Source of the DNA: Alphaproteobacteria bacterium | GTDB lineage: Bacteria > Pseudomonadota > Alphaproteobacteria > ATCC43930 > CGMCC-115725 | DNA length: 33,380 bases | Direction: 5' to 3' | Assembly: GCA_019240125.1 (NCBI GenBank) | Contig: JAFAYW010000142.1 | Location: 1-33,380 of the forward strand | Shown: in pieces, positions 16,216 to 24,167 of the stretch | Position numbering within the stretch: the stretch's first letter is position 1 | Layout of the letters: every line of letters starts with the position of its first letter | Position numbers and translations under genes: made by a program | The notes under the pieces: model-generated | What the model saw: the letters and a program-made list of their open reading frames with translations, nothing else | Database searches by the model: none | Told to the model about the DNA's origin: nothing

Positions 16216-17982
16216 ATGGCCGATGAATTCATTTCCAAGCATGCCCCGGTTGCGCGGAGGATCGAGCAGCTATCCGGTATCCGACCGGTAACGCTGCTGG
16301 TCGCCTTCGGGATCGTGTTGATCACCGGGATCTTGATTTCGACTGGGATCGCAGCCAACCATCTGCGCCGTCAGGCGCTCGATACGACAGAAACCGAGTT
16401 AGGCCGCATCGATGTCATTCTCGGCGCCGGCACAAGGCTGCTGTTCAACGCAGCCGATGGCCGGTTGTCCGAGATCGCGGCGCGGCTGACGACCCCGACA
16501 ACGAGCGGGGCCGCATCCCTGTCGGATATGGCCGGCAGTCCGGCGATCGACGCGCTGGCGAGGGAAACACTGGGTCGCTCGCCGCGTATCGCCGCGATCG
16601 CGATCCTGGCGGCCGACGGTTCGGTGCTGTACCGCACCGGGCCCTGGCCGCCAGGCGACATCAAGGGCCATGATCTGGTGTCTTCGGTCGGAAGCATAGA
16701 CACCGCGATCGGACAGGCGGTGCAAGCGCCCGGAGGCGAGACATTCATTCCGCTGGCGCATCGCATTCCAGGCTCCTCCGGCATCGCTGGAGCCGTCGTG
16801 GGATTGATCCCGAACACGGAATTCGCCGAGCTGTTTTCCGCCTTGCCGCTGGCCGATGATGGCGCCGTACGCCTCGTCAGGCGTGATGGAAGCCTGCTGA
16901 CGCGCTACCCGGCAGCCAGCGGCGCCAGCATCTCACCGGCGGAGCGCGCCAATCTGGATGCCGTGTTCGGCGATCCCGCCGCAACGATGATCATCAATGC
17001 GCCCGATGCCGACGGTCAGCTGCGCATCGAGGCGGCCCACGCGATCGCCGATGTCCCGGTTGCGATCCTGGTTAGCCGCAGCTCTGAACTGGCGCTTTCG
17101 GGGTGGGTTCATCAGGGGCTTTGGTTCGGCGCCTTTGCCTTTGTCATCGCGATCGGGATCGGCGCGATGGTCTACCTGATCGCGCACCAGTTCGAATCGC
17201 AGCAGACGATCGCGGCCATCCAGGCAGAGAAGCTCGATGTCGAACGTGCGAGGCTGGTGGCGGAAGCCGAATTGCTCAAGGCGGAACGCCTCTCGGTGCT
17301 GGGCCAGCTGACAGCGACGGTAGCCCACGAACTGCGCAACCCGCTGAGCGCGATCCGCAACACGCTGTTCACGGTCAAGGAGCTGGCGGCGAATGGCGGC
17401 GTCAAGCTCGACCGCCCGATCTCGCGCATGGAGCGCAGCATCGAGCGCTGCGACCGCATCATCTCCGATCTGCTCGAATACACCCGCAGCCGCGAGCTGA
17501 AGCGAGCCGATGTCGCGTTTGACCGCTGGCTCGGCGATGTGATCGGCGAGCAGTCGCTCCCGGAGCTGGTCAAGGTTGAGCGGATGTTGGACGCGCCCGG
17601 CGCGTCCGTGCCGATCGATAGCGACCGGGTGCGGCGCGTGGTCATCAACCTGATCGAGAACGCGGCACAGGCGCTCGGCGAAAACCCGCCCGAACGCGAG
17701 CGCCGCGTCACGGTGGGAACCACGGTGCTCGACAGTGATATCGTGCTGACCATCGAGGATACCGGCCCCGGTATCCCGCCGGAGAACCTGGCCCGCATCT
17801 TTGAGCCGCTATTCAGCACCAAAAGCTTTGGTACCGGTCTCGGCTTGCCAACCGTGAAACAAATCATTACGCAGCACGGCGGCACAATTGGCGTTGAAAG
17901 TGAAGTCGGGCGAGGTACGACGGTAACCGTGCGGCTGCCGCTGAACACGGCGCCGGCCGAGAGCGTAAGGGTGGCGGCATGA
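16216..17982 (+). CDS. membrane sensor histidine kinase
   Basis: A 588-residue kinase. Helix 1 spans about residues 25-47 and helix 2 about 302-324, enclosing a 250-residue periplasmic region of probable Cache/PDC type. A short coiled segment rich in E, A and L leads to the HisKA domain, with the phosphoacceptor H371 in VAHELRNPLSAIRN. The ATPase domain has NLIENAAQAL (N box), DTGPGIPPENLARIFEPLFSTK (G1 and F) and GTGLGLPTVKQI (G2). ATG 16216 with GGAG eight bases before is preferred over the GTG at 16192. It heads a three-gene operon and overlaps the next gene as ATGA. The signal sensed is not evident. Confidence 0.9.
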   Translation: MADEFISKHAPVARRIEQLSGIRPVTLLVAFGIVLITGILISTGIAANHLRRQALDTTETELGRIDVILGAGTRLLFNAADGRLSEIAARLTTPTTSGAASLSDMAGSPAIDALARETLGRSPRIAAIAILAADGSVLYRTGPWPPGDIKGHDLVSSVGSIDTAIGQAVQAPGGETFIPLAHRIPGSSGIAGAVVGLIPNTEFAELFSALPLADDGAVRLVRRDGSLLTRYPAASGASISPAERANLDAVFGDPAATMIINAPDADGQLRIEAAHAIADVPVAILVSRSSELALSGWVHQGLWFGAFAFVIAIGIGAMVYLIAHQFESQQTIAAIQAEKLDVERARLVAEAELLKAERLSVLGQLTATVAHELRNPLSAIRNTLFTVKELAANGGVKLDRPISRMERSIERCDRIISDLLEYTRSRELKRADVAFDRWLGDVIGEQSLPELVKVERMLDAPGASVPIDSDRVRRVVINLIENAAQALGENPPERERRVTVGTTVLDSDIVLTIEDTGPGIPPENLARIFEPLFSTKSFGTGLGLPTVKQIITQHGGTIGVESEVGRGTTVTVRLPLNTAPAESVRVAA

Positions 17983-18698
17983 CCCGGGTTCTGATCGTTG
18001 ACGACGACATCGATCACGGCGAAAGCCTCGCCGATGTCATCGAGATGCGCGGCCACGGTGTCGAGATGGCGAAGAGCGGCGAAGAGGCAATCGCACTGTT
18101 TCGCGATCAAGATTTCGATTTCGTCCTGATGGACGTGAAGCTGCCTGGAATGAACGGCGTCGACACCTTTCTCGAGCTGAAAAAGATCCGCCCGGACGCC
18201 AGGGTCATGATGATGACCGGCTACAGCGTCGAGCAGCTTGTAGCGCAGGCCATTGAGGGCGGCGCGCTCGGGGTCCTGCACAAACCATTCCCGGCGACCC
18301 AGATCCTCGAATTGCTGGTTAAGGTAAAGCCGCCGAGCCGGGTTCTGGTCGCCGACGACGATCCCGATTTTGTCGAGAGTATCGTGCCTATCCTGGAACG
18401 CTGTGGCTATGATGTAAGGGTCGCGCGGACCGGTGCCGAGGCCCTCGACAAGATGCTGGCCGAGCAGATCGACTGCCTGCTGCTGGACCTGCGGATGCCG
18501 GTGATGTCGGGAGCGGAGCTTTACGCGCGCTTGATGGAGGCGGGTCGCACGGTGCCGACAGTCCTGGTCAGCGAAGGGCGTGAGGCGTCGGAGGACGCCA
18601 AGTTGCGCGAGACCTGCGGGATGTTGTTCAAGCCGTTCGACCCGAACGCCTTACTCGCCGCTATCGAGATCGCGGTGCTGCAATCTCGAACGGGGTAG
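17979..18698 (+). CDS. tandem two-receiver response regulator without output domain
   Basis: A 239-residue protein made of two complete CheY-like receiver domains (about 1-115 and 120-237). The first has acidic D8-D10, phosphoacceptor D52 in LMDVKLPGMNG, T80 and K102. The second has D126-D128, D170 in LLLDLRMPVMSG, S198 in the threonine position and K218. Both look able to accept phosphate. There is no DNA-binding or enzymatic domain, so it would act as a phosphate relay or a protein-binding switch between the two kinases around it. Its ATG overlaps the first kinase's stop (ATGA) and it is followed 2 bases later by the hybrid kinase. Confidence 0.9.
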   Translation: MTRVLIVDDDIDHGESLADVIEMRGHGVEMAKSGEEAIALFRDQDFDFVLMDVKLPGMNGVDTFLELKKIRPDARVMMMTGYSVEQLVAQAIEGGALGVLHKPFPATQILELLVKVKPPSRVLVADDDPDFVESIVPILERCGYDVRVARTGAEALDKMLAEQIDCLLLDLRMPVMSGAELYARLMEAGRTVPTVLVSEGREASEDAKLRETCGMLFKPFDPNALLAAIEIAVLQSRTG

Positions 18699-18700
18699 CA

Positions 18701-19903
18701 ATGGCTGAAGGCGACGCGAGACCACGCTCGGTTCTGATCGTTGATGACGATCCTGACTTCGCCGAGTCGCTCCAGGACATGCTGGAGGCGCGTGGCTATG
18801 TCACGACCTATGTCGACGCCCCGGAAAAAGCGCTGACCACCCTAACCGGAGCCAGCGCAGCCGGCGATCCCATCCCGGTGGCGCTGATCGATTTGCGTCT
18901 GGGCGGTCTGGCCTCCGGTGTCGACCTCATTTCGCGGCTGCGCGACACCGAACCCGAACTCATCTGCGTGCTGATGACGGCACAGCTCGACACCCAGACC
19001 GCCGTCGCCGCCTTGCGCTTCGGCGCCTATGATTATTTCGATAAATCGGTAAATCCAAACTCACTGTTCGCGGTGCTCGACCGGTGCTTCGATCTCGTCA
19101 AACTGCAGCACGACCGCACCGCCGCCTACGAAGCCCTCAAGGTCGCCAAGGAAGAGGCGGAGGCCGCGAGCCGCGGGAAATCGGCGTTTCTGGCGACGAT
19201 GAGCCACGAGCTGCGCACCCCGCTCAACGCAATCATCGGCTTTTCCGAGATGATGACCCGCGAGGTTTATGGGCCGGTCGGCAACGAGCAGTACCGCACC
19301 TACATCAACGATATTCACGACAGCGGGGCTCACCTGCTGCAAATCATCAACGACATCCTCGACCTGTCCAAGGCGGAAGCAGGCAAGCTCGAACTGTTCG
19401 AGGATGTATTCGATCCACGCGATACAATCCGTTCGGTGCGCCAGCTGATCAGTGCCCGGGTGCGCGAGAGCGGCCTAACCGAAACCGCTGACATCCCGGC
19501 TGATTTTCCGCTGCTATCGGCGGACGAGCGCAAGACCAAGCAGGTCTTGCTCAATCTGGTCGCCAACGCCGTCAAGTTTACGCCGCAAGGCGGACAGATC
19601 AGCATTGTCGGGCGGTATGAGCCCTCGATCGGTCTGACCTTGACGGTCAGCGACACCGGCATCGGCATCGCGCCGGGCGATCTGACGCGTGTGCTGAAGC
19701 CGTTCGAACAGGTCGACTCATCCTTTACGCGCTCGCATGAAGGCACCGGGCTGGGCCTGCCCCTGGTCAAGGCGATCATGGAATTGCATGGCGGCCTGCT
19801 CGAGCTGAACAGCCAGCTGGGCGTCGGGACACAGGTGACAGTAACCTTTCCCGCCGATCGCGTCGTGATCGACCCGGACTCCGCGAAATCGCGCGCGGCC
19901 TGA
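18701..19903 (+). CDS. soluble hybrid: receiver domain followed by histidine kinase
   Basis: A 400-residue cytoplasmic protein. The N-terminal receiver has acidic D15-D17, phosphoacceptor D64 (IDLRLGGL), T93 and K115. A helical linker (VAKEEAEAASRGKSAFLATM) joins it to HisKA with H169 in ATMSHELRTPLNAIIGFSE and an ATPase domain (NLVANAVKFTPQGG, DTGIGI, GTGLGLPLVKAIMELHGG). The HisKA sequence is close to the PleC/DivJ-like group seen in alphaproteobacteria. The receiver-first order suggests that phosphate from the upstream kinase or dual receiver controls this kinase. Third gene of the operon; it converges on the P1 peptidase gene, 22 bases apart. The final target regulator must be encoded elsewhere. 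Confidence 0.9.
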   Translation: MAEGDARPRSVLIVDDDPDFAESLQDMLEARGYVTTYVDAPEKALTTLTGASAAGDPIPVALIDLRLGGLASGVDLISRLRDTEPELICVLMTAQLDTQTAVAALRFGAYDYFDKSVNPNSLFAVLDRCFDLVKLQHDRTAAYEALKVAKEEAEAASRGKSAFLATMSHELRTPLNAIIGFSEMMTREVYGPVGNEQYRTYINDIHDSGAHLLQIINDILDLSKAEAGKLELFEDVFDPRDTIRSVRQLISARVRESGLTETADIPADFPLLSADERKTKQVLLNLVANAVKFTPQGGQISIVGRYEPSIGLTLTVSDTGIGIAPGDLTRVLKPFEQVDSSFTRSHEGTGLGLPLVKAIMELHGGLLELNSQLGVGTQVTVTFPADRVVIDPDSAKSRAA

Positions 19904-19925
19904 GCCGCTATCTCATCTCGGGTTG

Positions 19926-20921
19926 TCAGCCCCGGCGCTGCCGCCAGCTCGGAAAGCCGCCGAGCGATCCAGCTGCCATGATGCCGCGCATTACGGCGCG
20001 TGCCAGACAGGTAGCGGCGGCGGCGCCAATCGCGGCCTGCCGCAGCGGGTCGGCGGCCGTGCCCTCGCCGGTCGATAGCGCGAAAACCGTATCGCCATCA
20101 AACGGGGTATGCGCGGGGCGGATGCTCTGCGCCAGGCCGTCCTGCGCCATGATCGCCAAGCGGCGACAGCCGGCCTTATCGAGCGGCGCGTCGGTGGCGA
20201 TGACCGCGATTGTCGTATTGGCGCCGGCTGCGCCGGGCGCGCAGGCTGAGAGATCGGCGGCATCGGGCGCGCTCGCCGGCAGCGATGGCTGAGCCGGGAT
20301 CTCTCCCGGATGCGCGAGTTCGGCGGCCCAGAGGCGCCCACAGTCCGGCCGCACCACCGAGCCCCAGCAATTCACCGCCACCACAGCGCCGATCGTCGTG
20401 CCATCGCCCAGCCGCGTCGAGGCGCTCCCCAGCCCGCCCTTGAGCCGGCCGGCTTTTGCGCCAAGTCCCGCTCCCGCATTGCCCAGCGTGAAGTCGGCGT
20501 CGGCCGCCGCTAAAGCGGTTTCGCCCAGGACCCGGTGCGGCGGCGGCCCGGTCCAGTGACGCCGGCCCGGGAACGTCAGGTCGAACAGGATCGCCGCCGG
20601 CACGATCGGCACCCGCACATCGCGCACCGCGAAGCCACGGCCCGTCGCCGCCAGCCCGTCCATCACACCCGACGCCGCGTCGAGGCCAAAGGCCGAGCCA
20701 CCCGATAACACGATCGCGTCGACCTGTTCGACCAGGGTCGCAAAGCCTAGCAACTCCGTCTCGCGGCTGCCGGGGGCGCCACCGCGCACATCGACCGCGG
20801 CGACCGCCGGGCGTTTTGCGAGCACCACCGTGGTACCGGTGATGCTGTCATGATCTTCGGCCTGGCCGACCAATAGCCCCGGCACGTCGGTGATAAGATT
20901 GCGCGGACCGGGTGCAGCCAT
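19926..20921 (-). CDS. P1 family peptidase (DmpA / L-aminopeptidase-D-esterase, family S58)
   Basis: A 331-residue N-terminal-nucleophile hydrolase. DmpA-type enzymes cleave themselves in two and then remove N-terminal residues from peptides, amides or beta-peptides. Signatures are NLITDVPGLLVGQAED at the start, TTVVLA, VDVRGGAPGSRETELL, VLSGGSAFGLDAASGVM and the cleavage region GANTTIAVIATDAPL, where T236 or T237 replaces the serine of DmpA, as in many relatives. The frame is open to 21023, but ATG 20921 has AAAGGA at good spacing and begins the conserved block. Divergent from the amidohydrolase gene across 107 bp, which suggests shared control in breaking down an amide compound. Confidence 0.88.
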   Translation of the reverse strand: MAAPGPRNLITDVPGLLVGQAEDHDSITGTTVVLAKRPAVAAVDVRGGAPGSRETELLGFATLVEQVDAIVLSGGSAFGLDAASGVMDGLAATGRGFAVRDVRVPIVPAAILFDLTFPGRRHWTGPPPHRVLGETALAAADADFTLGNAGAGLGAKAGRLKGGLGSASTRLGDGTTIGAVVAVNCWGSVVRPDCGRLWAAELAHPGEIPAQPSLPASAPDAADLSACAPGAAGANTTIAVIATDAPLDKAGCRRLAIMAQDGLAQSIRPAHTPFDGDTVFALSTGEGTAADPLRQAAIGAAAATCLARAVMRGIMAAGSLGGFPSWRQRRG

Positions 20922-21028
20922 GGTCTGTCCTTTCGCCGCCTCTTGCGGGTCGTCGCCGAAAGCGTCGGGGCAGCCTATAGCATGGCCCGCTGCTCGCATG
21001 ACCCGAGCGACTCTCAGGAGCACCTGCC

Positions 21029-22465
21029 ATGGCCACCACGCTGATCAAGAACGCCGCCTGGGTTGTCGCCTGGGATGAGACGCTATCGCGCCACACCTAT
21101 CGCCGCGACATCGATGTCGCCTTCACCGATGACCGCATCGTCCATATCGGTCCGGTCTTCTCCCGCACCGCCGATCGGGTGATCGACGGCAGCCAGCGTC
21201 TCGTCATGCCGGGGCTGATCGATATCCACTCGCATCCCGAGCACGAGCCGCTTTATCGCGGCATCCGCGAGGAGCACGGATTACCGAGCATGCACATGAC
21301 CGGCCTCTATGAGCGCTCGCAGGCGCTGTCGGCCCCCGATGACGAGGCGCGCGCCGCCAGCGCCGAAAGCGCCTATTGCGAATTGCTGCTGAGCGGCGTC
21401 ACCACTCTCGTCGATATCTCACCCGCCTGGCCCGGCTGGCTCGACCTGTTCGCCCGCAGCGGAATGCGCGGTTTTCTGGCACCCGGTTTCGCCTCGGCCC
21501 GGTGGTATCTCGAAGACGACCATGAGCTGCGTTACGCCTGGGATGAGGCGCGCGGCGAGGCGCGCTACGCCGCCGCAATGACATTGATCGACGAAGCGCT
21601 GGCGCACCCCTGCGGCCGGCTGTCCGGGGTGGTGTCGCCAATGCAGATCGACAACTGCACCGAGGCCCTGTTGCGCGACAGCCATGCCGCGGCGCGGGCG
21701 CGCGGCCTGCCCTTCACCCTTCACGTGTCGCAAGGCGTCAGCGAGGTGCGCGAAATGATCCGGCGCCACGGCATGACGCCGATCCAGTGGGCCCATTCGC
21801 TCGCGATACTTGGCCCCGGCACGATCCTCGGACATGCGATCTTCCTCGACACCCATTCCTGGGTGCGCTGGCACACCAAGACCGACCTCAAACTGCTCGG
21901 CGACAGCGGCACCGCGGTGGCGCACTGCCCGACGCCGTTCGCCCGCTATGGCCATGTTCTGGAGAATTTCGGCGAGTATCTGCGCGCCGGCGTTACGATG
22001 GGGCTCGGCACCGACTGCACGCCGCACAATCTGATCGAGGAGATACGCAAGGCCGCGATATTGGCCCGTATAGCCGGACGCGACATTACCACCGTCACCA
22101 CTGCCGACCTCTTCCACGCCGCGACGGCCGGCGGCGCCAGCGCCTTGATGCGCGACGATCTCGGCCGCCTTGCGCCGGGCAGGAAGGCTGATCTGGTGCT
22201 GGTCGACCTGGAATGCCCGCAGATGCAGCCGGTGCGCGACCCGCTGCGCTCGCTGATCTACCACGCCGCCGATCGGGCGGTGCGCGATGTGTTTGTGGAT
22301 GGCCGGCAGGTTGTCGTGGACGGCAAGGTGATCACCTTGGATCAGGCCGGTGCCTGCGCCCGTCTGCGCGCCGCACAGCAGCGGATGGAAGCGCTCGCCC
22401 CGTCCCGCGATTATCGCAAGCGCGGTGCCGACGAGATCGCGCCGCTGAGCCTGCCGCTGCACTAA
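21029..22465 (+). CDS. amidohydrolase family protein (TRZ/ATZ-type)
   Basis: A 478-residue metal-dependent hydrolase of the subfamily that includes atrazine chlorohydrolase, TrzN and cytosine/guanine deaminase-like enzymes. Metal and catalytic motifs are visible: DIHSHPEHEP (two metal histidines), LHVSQG (third histidine), LGHAIFLD (histidine), AVAHCPTPFARYG, and LGTDCTPHNL (metal aspartate). N- and C-terminal beta segments form the composite barrel-side domain (TLIKNAAWVVAWD and RKADLVLVDLECP). AGGAG lies about eight bases before ATG 21029. Likely a deaminase or dechlorinase-like hydrolase of a ring compound; the E residue typical of TrzN-type proton transfer cannot be assigned with confidence. 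Divergent partner is the P1 peptidase. Confidence 0.87.
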   Translation: MATTLIKNAAWVVAWDETLSRHTYRRDIDVAFTDDRIVHIGPVFSRTADRVIDGSQRLVMPGLIDIHSHPEHEPLYRGIREEHGLPSMHMTGLYERSQALSAPDDEARAASAESAYCELLLSGVTTLVDISPAWPGWLDLFARSGMRGFLAPGFASARWYLEDDHELRYAWDEARGEARYAAAMTLIDEALAHPCGRLSGVVSPMQIDNCTEALLRDSHAAARARGLPFTLHVSQGVSEVREMIRRHGMTPIQWAHSLAILGPGTILGHAIFLDTHSWVRWHTKTDLKLLGDSGTAVAHCPTPFARYGHVLENFGEYLRAGVTMGLGTDCTPHNLIEEIRKAAILARIAGRDITTVTTADLFHAATAGGASALMRDDLGRLAPGRKADLVLVDLECPQMQPVRDPLRSLIYHAADRAVRDVFVDGRQVVVDGKVITLDQAGACARLRAAQQRMEALAPSRDYRKRGADEIAPLSLPLH

Positions 22466-22549
22466 GGCCACCGGTTAAGGCGCCGCGTTGTCAGCAACGC
22501 CGTACAGGCCTATTTTCAAGCGGAGCCGTTTTGCCGAGGATCGTTTGCC

Positions 22550-23563
22550 GTGAGCCAAACCTTTCTGCCACCGCTGGCGCCGTATCCGACGACGCGGCTG
22601 CGACGCAATCGCCGCGATGCCTGGTCGCGCAAACTGGTGGCGGAACATCATCTGACCACCGGTGATCTGATCTGGCCGGTGTTTGTGCATGACAAGGAAG
22701 GGCGCGAGCCCGTCGATGCGATGCCGGGCGCGTTCCGCCTCGGCGTCTCGGCCCTGGTCGATGCGGCCGGCGAGGCGGCGGCGCTCGGCGTGCCGACCAT
22801 CGCGATCTTCCCGGCGATCGATCCGGCCCTGAAAGACCCCGAGGGGAGCGAGGCGCTCAACGCGGAAAACCTGGTATGCCGCGCGGTCGGCGCCGTGAAA
22901 AAGGCACTGCCCGAACTCGGCGTTCTATGCGACGCGGCGCTCGACCCGTTCACCTCGCACGGGCATGACGGTGTGATCCGCGACGGGTATGTCGCCAATG
23001 ACGAGACCATCGCGCTGTTGCAGCGGCAGGCGGTGGTGCAGGCCGAGGCCGGCTGCGACATCATCGCGCCGTCCGACATGATGGATGGACGCGTCGGCGC
23101 TGTGCGGCGGGCGCTCGACGAAGCCGGGTATGACCGCGTGCGCATCATGTCGTACGCGGCGAAATATGCCTCGTGCTTCTTCGCCCCGTTCCGCGACGCG
23201 ATTGGCTCGGCGAGTGCCCTCGGCAGCGCCGACAAGCGCACCTATCAGATGGACCCGGCCAACAGCGACGAGGCGCTGCGCGAGATCGCGCTCGACATTC
23301 AGGAAGGCGCCGACATGGTCATGGTCAAGCCCGGCCTGCCCTACCTCGATGTGGTGCGGCAGGTGAAGGACGCGTTCCGCATGCCGACCTTCGCTTATCA
23401 GGTCAGCGGCGAATACTCGATGATCTGCGCCGCCGCCGAACGCGGCTGGCTCGATGGCGAACGGGCCATGATGGAGAGCCTACTTTGCTTCAAGCGGGCG
23501 GGCGCCGATGGCATCCTGACCTATTTCGCGGTCGAGGCTGCCAAGCGCCTCAAGGCGGGTTAG
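22550..23563 (+). CDS. hemB: porphobilinogen synthase (delta-aminolevulinic acid dehydratase)
   Basis: A 337-residue enzyme condensing two 5-aminolevulinates into porphobilinogen for haem and vitamin B12 synthesis. The Schiff-base lysines are K205 (SYAAKYASCFF) and K260 (VMVKPGLPYLD). The zinc-binding triple-cysteine motif is absent: the site reads CDAALDPFTSHGHDG, with aspartates, which marks the magnesium/alkali-metal-activated class. The N-terminal TTRLRRNRRDAWSRKLVAEH text is typical for proteobacteria. The start is GTG 22550 with GAGGA ten bases upstream, a longer spacing than usual. It is followed after 30 bases by the DUF35 gene, so it may be cotranscribed, but no functional link is apparent. 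Confidence 0.95.
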   Translation: MSQTFLPPLAPYPTTRLRRNRRDAWSRKLVAEHHLTTGDLIWPVFVHDKEGREPVDAMPGAFRLGVSALVDAAGEAAALGVPTIAIFPAIDPALKDPEGSEALNAENLVCRAVGAVKKALPELGVLCDAALDPFTSHGHDGVIRDGYVANDETIALLQRQAVVQAEAGCDIIAPSDMMDGRVGAVRRALDEAGYDRVRIMSYAAKYASCFFAPFRDAIGSASALGSADKRTYQMDPANSDEALREIALDIQEGADMVMVKPGLPYLDVVRQVKDAFRMPTFAYQVSGEYSMICAAAERGWLDGERAMMESLLCFKRAGADGILTYFAVEAAKRLKAG

Positions 23564-23593
23564 CCGGCGCGCCCCATAACAAAGGCACATGAC

Positions 23594-24031
23594 ATGAGCA
23601 ATTGGAGCGAGGTCACCCGGCCCTTGCCGGTGCCGAACGAATGGACGCGGCCATTCTGGGAGGCCGCGAAACGCGAGAGCCTCGAACTGCAGCGCTGCCA
23701 GAGCTGCGGGCACTTCCAGCACCCGCCTTATGCCACGTGTACGCAGTGCATATCGACTGATCTAAAATTCGAGCCGGTGCGTGGTGCCGGGGCCATCTAC
23801 GCTTATACGATCATGTACCACACCGGCGACAAGCGCTTCGCCTCCGCGGTGCCGTATGCCAGCATCATCGTCGAACTCGACGACGCGCCGGGCGCGCTGA
23901 TGGCCGGCAACCTGCTCGGCGTCGAATACACCGAGGCCAAGGTCGGCCGCCGCGTCGAGGTAGTCTTCGAAAAACTCAACGACGACATCACCCTGCCGCA
24001 GTTCCGGCTGGCGTCTGCCGCGCCAGAGTGA
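23594..24031 (+). CDS. DUF35 zinc-ribbon / OB-fold protein (ChsH2-like), thiolase partner
   Basis: A 145-residue protein with an N-terminal helix (FWEAAKRESLELQ), a rubredoxin-like zinc ribbon with C35-x2-C38 and C49-x2-C52, and a C-terminal OB-fold domain (GAGAIYAYTIMYH, PYASIIVELDD, VGRRVEVVFE). Proteins of this build bind acyl-CoA and sit beside thiolase-superfamily enzymes; in steroid side-chain breakdown ChsH2's DUF35 part docks on the aldolase Ltp2. Here the neighbour downstream is such a thiolase-like protein, so the pair probably forms one complex. A palindromic repeat separates the two genes (136 bp). Confidence 0.88.
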   Translation: MSNWSEVTRPLPVPNEWTRPFWEAAKRESLELQRCQSCGHFQHPPYATCTQCISTDLKFEPVRGAGAIYAYTIMYHTGDKRFASAVPYASIIVELDDAPGALMAGNLLGVEYTEAKVGRRVEVVFEKLNDDITLPQFRLASAAPE

Positions 24032-24055
24032 CACCGCCTCGCGTTAACCTGCGCT

Positions 24056-24140
24056 GTCATTGCGAGGACCAGCGGGACGAAGCAATCCCGAGCCAGGTGC
24101 GCAGATGCCTGCGGGATTGCGGCGCCGCGCTCGCAATGAC
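24056..24140. repeat. 85-bp dispersed palindromic repeat (GTCATTGCGAG type)
   Basis: The outer arms GTCATTGCGAG (24056-24066) and CTCGCAATGAC (24130-24140) are perfect complements. A second pair, GCAATCCCG (24082-24090) and CGGGATTGC (24112-24120), lies inside. The text matches a repeat familiar from many rhizobial and related genomes. It occupies the gap between the DUF35 and thiolase-like genes and could form a hairpin in their shared mRNA. Confidence 0.8.
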
Positions 24141-24167
24141 TGCCGTATCTTGAATAGGGAACATCCC

